Positions 59,702-64,000 of a stretch of 64,000 bases of DNA are shown in pieces; the stretch's first letter is position 1; every line of letters begins with the position of its first letter. The stretch is from assembly GCF_014490725.1 (NCBI RefSeq), contig NZ_JACOQL010000003.1, forward strand, positions 620,001 to 684,000, in the 5' to 3' direction. Position numbers and translations under genes: made by a program. This stretch comes from Paracoccus amoyensis. Its GTDB lineage: Bacteria; Pseudomonadota; Alphaproteobacteria; Rhodobacterales; Rhodobacteraceae. Below the pieces are notes generated by a model. The model was not told where the DNA came from. It was given only the letters and a program-made list of their open reading frames with translations, and did no database searches.

Positions 59702-62700
59702 CTACATGACCAACGGTCGGCGGTTCGATTGGTGCCGATCGGCCAGCTTGCGGGCCTGTCGTCCGGCCACCAGCGGCCGCGCCGGGCCGGCCTGGAGTTC
59801 CGGGAACAACGCCAAAATCTCGACCCGCGACGCAGCGCCCACGGATTTCAGTGCCTCGTCCCCGGTGTGAAGCGATTCCGTCTCGGCACCGTTCGAATAA
59901 ACGATCTGATGGGCATCAAACAGGAAATGCACATATGTCACGTCGATCAGATCCTCGGCAATGTCGATCCCGTCGAGCAAAAGCAACTGCTTGGCCGCGA
60001 CCAGCACCTCGGTCGTGCCGAACATCCGCGCCGCGATCTTCGAGCGGATCAGAACCCGGTGCTGGGGCGAGACGACCAGATCCGAGGATGGCGTGTTCGC
60101 GCCAAGCGATCCCGCCGCAATCCGAATCGGCCGCAGGTTGGGGTTGGCTGCCAGCATCTCGGCGTCCAGATGGCGCCGCCCGATCCAGCGCACCGGCTGC
60201 AGGCCGGCGTCACGGGTCCGGACCCTGTCGCCGACCTTGAGCGCGTCGGCCCGGACCGGACCTTCCGCAGTCTCGATCAGCGTCTCACCCGAGAAGCAGA
60301 CCACATTGGTATTGTCGAAGGTCAGATCCGACGGGGCAGTCGCACCGGCCCCGCTCCGGATCGTCATGGAGAAATTTTCGGCGAAGCCGTTTGCCGTGCT
60401 GATGTCGTTCAGGACGCCATCGGCCTGATCGCCCCGCATCCAGCCAAGGGCCGTGGCATATTCTTTCAGCCCGGCGGCCCTGCGCGCCGCGTTGATGGTC
60501 GCCAGATTTGCGGCGTTGTAATGGCCGCCGAGGTCGACGAAATCGTTGTTCGCCTGATTGCCATCTGCAAAATCTTGCCCGGTCGCCGTGTTGAAATCGG
60601 TGATGGTGTCGCCATTGCCGGCGATGAAGGTGTCAAAGCCTTCGCCCCCGGTCTGGCTGTCGGCCCCCGCGCCGCCATCCAGCAGGTCGTTGCCGGTCCC
60701 GCCCTCCATCGTGTCCGCGCCGTCGCCGCCAAGCAGGATATCATTGCCTGCGCCCCCCAAGAGGCTGTCATTGCCGATACCGCCGCTCAGAAAGTCGTTG
60801 TCATTCCCGCCGTCGAGCGTGTCATTGCCGTCGCCACCCGATATGGAGTCCTGACCGGCCCCACCCGCCAGACTGTCGGCACCGACGCCGCCGTCCATGG
60901 TGTCATTCCCATCGCCGCCCAGAAGCGTGTCATTGCCCTGACCGCCCGACATGCTGTCCGCACCGGTGCCGCCATCGATCAGGTCATCGCCCGCATCGCC
61001 CGAGAGCGAGTCATCGCCGTCGCCGCCGCGCAGCGTGTCGCTGCCCCCGCCGCCGAAGATGGTGTCATTGCCAAGGCCACCGCTCAGCGAATCCGCCGCT
61101 CCGTCATCGGTGCCGCCGACATTGTCGCCATAGCCATAGATCAGATCGTTGTCGGCTCCGCCGTCGATGGTATCCGCACCGTCGCCGCCAAAAATGGTAT
61201 CGTTGCCGGTCCCGCCGAGGATGAAATCGTTGCCGGCATTGCCCTGCATCCTGTCGGCATCATCGCCACCGTCCATAGTGTCATTGCCGTCGCCACCGGA
61301 CATGCTGTCAATGCCCGCACCGCCCAGCATGCTGTCGGCGCCAAGGCCGCCCGACATACTGTCCGCACCGGCGCCACCATCGATCAGGTCATCGCCCGCA
61401 TCGCCCGAGAGCGAGTCATCGCCGTCGCCGCCGCGCAGCGTGTCGTTGCCCCCGCCGCCGAAGATGGTGTCATTGCCAAGGCCGCCGCTCAGCGAATCCG
61501 CCGCGCCGTCATCGGTGCCGGCGCCCGTGCCGGTGAAATCGCCATAGCCATAGATCAGGTCATTGTCGGCACCGCCATCGATGGTATCGCCGCCGTTGCC
61601 ACCATAGATGGTATCGGCTCCGATTCCGCCGAAGATCGTGTCATTGCCCGCATCGCCGCTAATCCGGTCCGCGCCTGTATTGCCATGGATCAGGTCATCG
61701 CCGGCATTGCCGTTGATACGGTCGTCACCATCGCCGCCAAAGACGGTATCGTTACCACCCCCGGCAAGAATGGTGTCATGGCCGGTTCCGCCATCGATCA
61801 GATCGGCACCGCCCGCACTCGCGGTGCCAAGGGTGTCATCCCCATAAAGCAGGTCATTGCCGGCGCCGCCGAAAACCTGATCGTCTGTTGACCCCGTGCC
61901 ATCGAAGATCCCGCCAATGACGGTGTCGTTGCCATCGCCGCCGAACAGATAGTCCGACCCGGTCTTGCCGTCGATCAGGTCGTTGCCGCCGCCGCCGTCG
62001 ATATAGTTGTAGAAGCGGCTCCCATCAGGGTCGGTTCCATCACCGTCAAAGCCCGTCAGCGTGTCGTTAAAGGCCGAGCCGATGAAGCCATCTATGCCCG
62101 AGAGGGTATCGGTCCCTTGATTGCCGGCAACGACCGTAGACGTGCCGCCAGCAGTGGCGTTAATGGCGACGCTCGCCCCCGAATAATCGGCGATGTCGGC
62201 GCCCGCGCCTCCGTTCAGAAAATCGTTTCCAGCGCCACCGACCAAGCGGTCAGAGCCCCCCTGACCATGGATGCTGTCGTTGCCGTCGCCACCGATCAGA
62301 ACGTCGCGATCATTCACCCCGCCTGCAACGACGTTCGTGGTCGCGGCGTTGGCGCCGGTGATGGTGTCGTTTCCCGCACCGCCATTGATGAGATTCGGGT
62401 TGTTGGTCCCGGCAAGGCTATCGGCACCGGTTCCACCCGTTATCGCCGGCGGTCCGGTATAGATCGGCGATGTGTCCACCGTGGCCGAGGTTACGGACGA
62501 AACCGCATTGTCTGGTACGAAATAAAGCCTGCCGCTCGAGTCAGTCTGAAAAATCCCGCCCATGATCTGATTGGTGACCACGGTCCCGTCGGCCAGTGTC
62601 CCGGTGAACGTCCATGTGCCCGCCCCGATCGTCGCGGTCGGGTTCGGGCCGGAGACTGCGGGGGTGAAAGTCGTCGTCGTCGTGGCGATTGTGTCGCTGG

Positions 62701-62749
62701 TCCAGGCCGAATTGTCGGTGCCTAGGTTAACGAGATAGCCGACAGCCAT
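59702..62749 (-). CDS. RTX calcium-binding protein with C-terminal Hint domain
   Basis: This is a very acidic, Gly/Asp/Asn-rich protein of about 1015 residues. After an N-terminal region of about 100 residues comes a long array of RTX nonapeptides (GGxGxDxLx; from about residue 105 to 700), which bind calcium and fold after secretion. A linker follows (DFVDLGGHYN). From about residue 815 a Hint_2 domain begins at CFSGETLIETAEGPVRADALKVGDRVRTRDAG and continues through QHRVLIRS. Such proteins are normally exported by type I secretion. The start at 62749 has AAAGGA upstream. The repeat array contains a duplicated block of about 250 bases (60943-61189 and 61349-61601). Confidence 0.93.
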   Translation of the reverse strand: MAVGYLVNLGTDNSAWTSDTIATTTTTFTPAVSGPNPTATIGAGTWTFTGTLADGTVVTNQIMGGIFQTDSSGRLYFVPDNAVSSVTSATVDTSPIYTGPPAITGGTGADSLAGTNNPNLINGGAGNDTITGANAATTNVVAGGVNDRDVLIGGDGNDSIHGQGGSDRLVGGAGNDFLNGGAGADIADYSGASVAINATAGGTSTVVAGNQGTDTLSGIDGFIGSAFNDTLTGFDGDGTDPDGSRFYNYIDGGGGNDLIDGKTGSDYLFGGDGNDTVIGGIFDGTGSTDDQVFGGAGNDLLYGDDTLGTASAGGADLIDGGTGHDTILAGGGNDTVFGGDGDDRINGNAGDDLIHGNTGADRISGDAGNDTIFGGIGADTIYGGNGGDTIDGGADNDLIYGYGDFTGTGAGTDDGAADSLSGGLGNDTIFGGGGNDTLRGGDGDDSLSGDAGDDLIDGGAGADSMSGGLGADSMLGGAGIDSMSGGDGNDTMDGGDDADRMQGNAGNDFILGGTGNDTIFGGDGADTIDGGADNDLIYGYGDNVGGTDDGAADSLSGGLGNDTIFGGGGSDTLRGGDGDDSLSGDAGDDLIDGGTGADSMSGGQGNDTLLGGDGNDTMDGGVGADSLAGGAGQDSISGGDGNDTLDGGNDNDFLSGGIGNDSLLGGAGNDILLGGDGADTMEGGTGNDLLDGGAGADSQTGGEGFDTFIAGNGDTITDFNTATGQDFADGNQANNDFVDLGGHYNAANLATINAARRAAGLKEYATALGWMRGDQADGVLNDISTANGFAENFSMTIRSGAGATAPSDLTFDNTNVVCFSGETLIETAEGPVRADALKVGDRVRTRDAGLQPVRWIGRRHLDAEMLAANPNLRPIRIAAGSLGANTPSSDLVVSPQHRVLIRSKIAARMFGTTEVLVAAKQLLLLDGIDIAEDLIDVTYVHFLFDAHQIVYSNGAETESLHTGDEALKSVGAASRVEILALFPELQAGPARPLVAGRQARKLADRHQSNRRPLVM
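60943..61189 (-). repeat. long direct repeat inside the RTX gene, copy A
   Basis: It is almost identical at DNA level to 61349-61601. Both encode the block GADTIDGGADNDLIYGYGD then DDGAADSLSGGLGNDTIFGG, and continue to GADSMSGG. Copy A lacks 4 residues in the loop (NVGGT against FTGTGAGT). Confidence 0.85.
61349..61601 (-). repeat. long direct repeat inside the RTX gene, copy B
   Basis: Partner of copy A at 60943-61189. The two are separated by about 160 bases of further RTX repeats. Confidence 0.85.
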
Positions 62750-63226
62750 GGGAAACATCCTTTTTTACGGGCGATAACAATTATTACGTCAACATTACTC
62801 CCTACTATCCTTTCATGACGGCGTGTAGCAAGTATTCGATTTTTTTTAGGCGCATTGCCGAACCGATAACGGCAATGAACAAAATCAGAGGGCTAGACAT
62901 GATCCCTGTATTCCGGCCGCAACCGGACACAGGGTCCGTCATTCAGCCACAATCGCCCTTTCAGCCCCTCCCGCCGCCACAAACACTCGACGCGTTTGTC
63001 ATTCACCTGCCAGCCGTCGACGGCATGCGTCGACCCCACAACAAAGCTGCAATCCGGCGGTCGCCGCAGCGGCCATATTGCCGGGTCCGCTCGATCATGT
63101 TAGCGCGCCCTTGCGGCAATTTGCGTTGTGCCGAACGATGCTGGCGAAGCACGTGGCAAGCCCGACGCGTGGCAACGCCCATCCCACGTTCGCCGTTGAG
63201 CTCGGACAAGTGGCACCTGCACCGGC
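62750..63226. other. 477 bases of probable mobile-element debris and RTX promoter
   Basis: The first 80 bases upstream of the RTX start are AT-rich and likely hold its promoter. From about 62900 the plus-strand text FQPLPPPQTLDAFVIHLPA looks like the antisense of transposon DNA often seen in alphaproteobacteria. No intact gene is present. Confidence 0.35.
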
Positions 63227-63500
63227 TCACTGCTTCCGCCTGCGGTCATAAGTCTGTTCGACGACACCGAAACGCCTGATCGCGTCCAGACGGGACAGTC
63301 CTTGCCCCATCAGAACTTCAACCTGCCGCAACTTCGAGAAGATTTCCTCCCGCTTCAGCCGCCGGATCTCGACATCCTTCTCCGTGTCCCCCGACACCGC
63401 CTTCGCGAATTTGTGCTTCCCGGCAGAGAGCAAATGCGTGCTCACCCCGAGCCGCTCTGAGACCTCCGTGGCCGGATAGCCCCGCTCCGTGATCTGTTCA
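63227..63500 (-). mobile_element. fused fragments of two IS3-family orfA transposases
   Basis: The minus-strand frame reads ITERGYPATEVSERLGVSTH then KDVEIRRLKRE, the N-terminal helix-turn-helix and LKRE region of one IS3-group orfA. At about 63349 it changes in frame to IFSKLRQVEVLMGQGLSRLDAIRRFGV, the N-terminus of a different orfA. The WxxKF residues are altered (AGKHKF), orfB is missing, and no terminal repeats were found. It is a non-functional composite. Confidence 0.75.
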
Positions 63501-63611
63501 CAACAACCGAAAGCACCGCCGAGTCGCAGTTTTCGCAGGAAAAATCCTGAAAAGCTTGTCGCCACCGGCACCAACCAAGTGCCGGTTGCCCCCATTCTCC
63601 ACGCTCTGAGC

Positions 63612-64000
63612 CTAGCGAAGCGCCGTGGCAATGCCCGGCCAAGCGATCAGCAGCGCGACCAGCGCCAGCATGCAGCCAAGATAGGGCAGCACGGAACGGC
63701 TGACCTGTCCCAATGTGGTCCCTTTCGGCGCAACCCCCAGCATCACGAACAACCCCATGCCAAAGGGCGGCGTGACCAGACCAATCTCAAGCGAAACCAG
63801 CATGACCACCCCGAACCAGATCGGGTCGTAGCCCAGGCTGACGATCAGCGGAAAGAAAATCGGCACTGTCAGCATCATGATGGATGCCGCCTCCATGAAG
63901 AGCCCCAGCACCAGAAGCACCGCAAGGATCGCCAGCAGCAGGACCAGCGGCGGAACCTCAAGCCCTGTCGCCCAGCCGATCAGCCCCGGGGTGGCGCCCG
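63612..64000 (-). CDS. dctM: TRAP transporter large permease (DctM), partial
   Basis: The 3' part of a DctM gene runs off the window edge; the frame is open to base 64000. It shows GLFMEAASIMMLTVPIFFPL, LGYDPIWFGVVMLVSLEIGLVTPPFGMGLFVMLGVAP and a final transmembrane helix. The layout equals the C-terminal half of the two other TRAP permeases here. The IS3 debris begins just after its stop. Confidence 0.92.
   Translation of the reverse strand, partial: GATPGLIGWATGLEVPPLVLLLAILAVLLVLGLFMEAASIMMLTVPIFFPLIVSLGYDPIWFGVVMLVSLEIGLVTPPFGMGLFVMLGVAPKGTTLGQVSRSVLPYLGCMLALVALLIAWPGIATALR

Noticed and set aside
59729..61891. 720-residue plus-strand open frame opposite the RTX gene
   Set aside because: It is a by-product of the GC-rich repetitive RTX codons; it has no family motif or ribosome binding site, and the opposite strand has full RTX and Hint domains.
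60660..61900. Regular short repeats that could suggest a CRISPR array or minisatellite
   Set aside because: The repeats are codons for RTX nonapeptides in one long reading frame; no fixed repeat and unique spacers.
1..64000. tRNA, rRNA and riboswitch genes
   Set aside because: Reading the gaps between genes gave no cloverleaf or rRNA-like stretch. A tRNAscan-SE and Rfam scan would be decisive.

Overview
The window looks like a chromosomal or large-plasmid segment of a GC-rich alphaproteobacterium, probably a Paracoccus- or Rhodobacteraceae-type organism. This rests on general gene style rather than a marker gene: several TRAP transporters, a gentisate pathway, an RTX protein with a C-terminal Hint domain, and a ZntA/CDF/MerR metal module. 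No rRNA, tRNA or CRISPR array was seen. The segment is accessory in character: many regulators, scattered catabolic genes, several frameshifted genes, gene remnants and IS fragments.

Layout. 1-605: 3' part of an arginase/agmatinase-family gene with a strong terminator. 882-2736: two paralogous serine hydrolases in tandem, the second frameshifted. 3380-11350: a four-gene operon that is the most unusual part of the window. It encodes a P-loop protein with a built-in IS256-transposase-like segment, a type I secretion ABC transporter with a Gln in place of the H-loop His, an HlyD-type adaptor, and a 1010-residue protein. That last protein joins a cyanophycin-synthetase-like ATP-grasp ligase, a Mur-ligase remnant without its P-loop, and a CapA/PgsA-type domain. 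I infer a system that makes and exports an amide-linked (amino-acid or peptide) polymer or product. 11421-24026: stress and redox genes (GST, DsbA-like, F420-reductase-like, two LLM flavin oxidoreductases, a flavin monooxygenase) with HxlR and TetR regulators, followed by an RND efflux pair. 24120-28262: an alpha/beta-hydrolase remnant, then a MerR / CDF / P-type ATPase module for Zn/Cd/Pb.

28548-39498: an aromatic-degradation island with a fused TRAP permease and its binding protein, a TfdB/PheA-type flavin hydroxylase and a GntR regulator. The GntR gene is bracketed by two copies of the same 16-bp operator-like sequence. They are followed by a frameshifted fumarylacetoacetate-hydrolase-family gene, two VOC extradiol dioxygenases, a SnoaL-like protein, DoxX, an SDR and an FMN reductase. 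39499-48135: IS5 debris, a DoxX/isochorismatase pair, an internally deleted isochorismatase paralogue, an exported amidohydrolase, a Tat-signal FAD oxidoreductase with a pentahaem cytochrome c, a TauE/SafE permease and a remnant of an LLM oxidoreductase.

48136-51835: envelope proteins (an SH3 protein and a lipoprotein sharing one C-terminal domain, and an MliC-type lysozyme inhibitor) plus a dihydrofolate-reductase-like gene divergent from an HxlR regulator. 51917-59088: a tightly overlapping gentisate operon (dioxygenase, two different maleylpyruvate-isomerase types, fumarylpyruvate hydrolase, TRAP P-Q-M) with MarR and IclR regulators. 59089-64000: an amidohydrolase remnant, a good terminator, a 1015-residue RTX-Hint protein with an internal duplication of about 250 bp, a fusion of two IS3 orfA fragments, and the 3' end of a third TRAP large permease.
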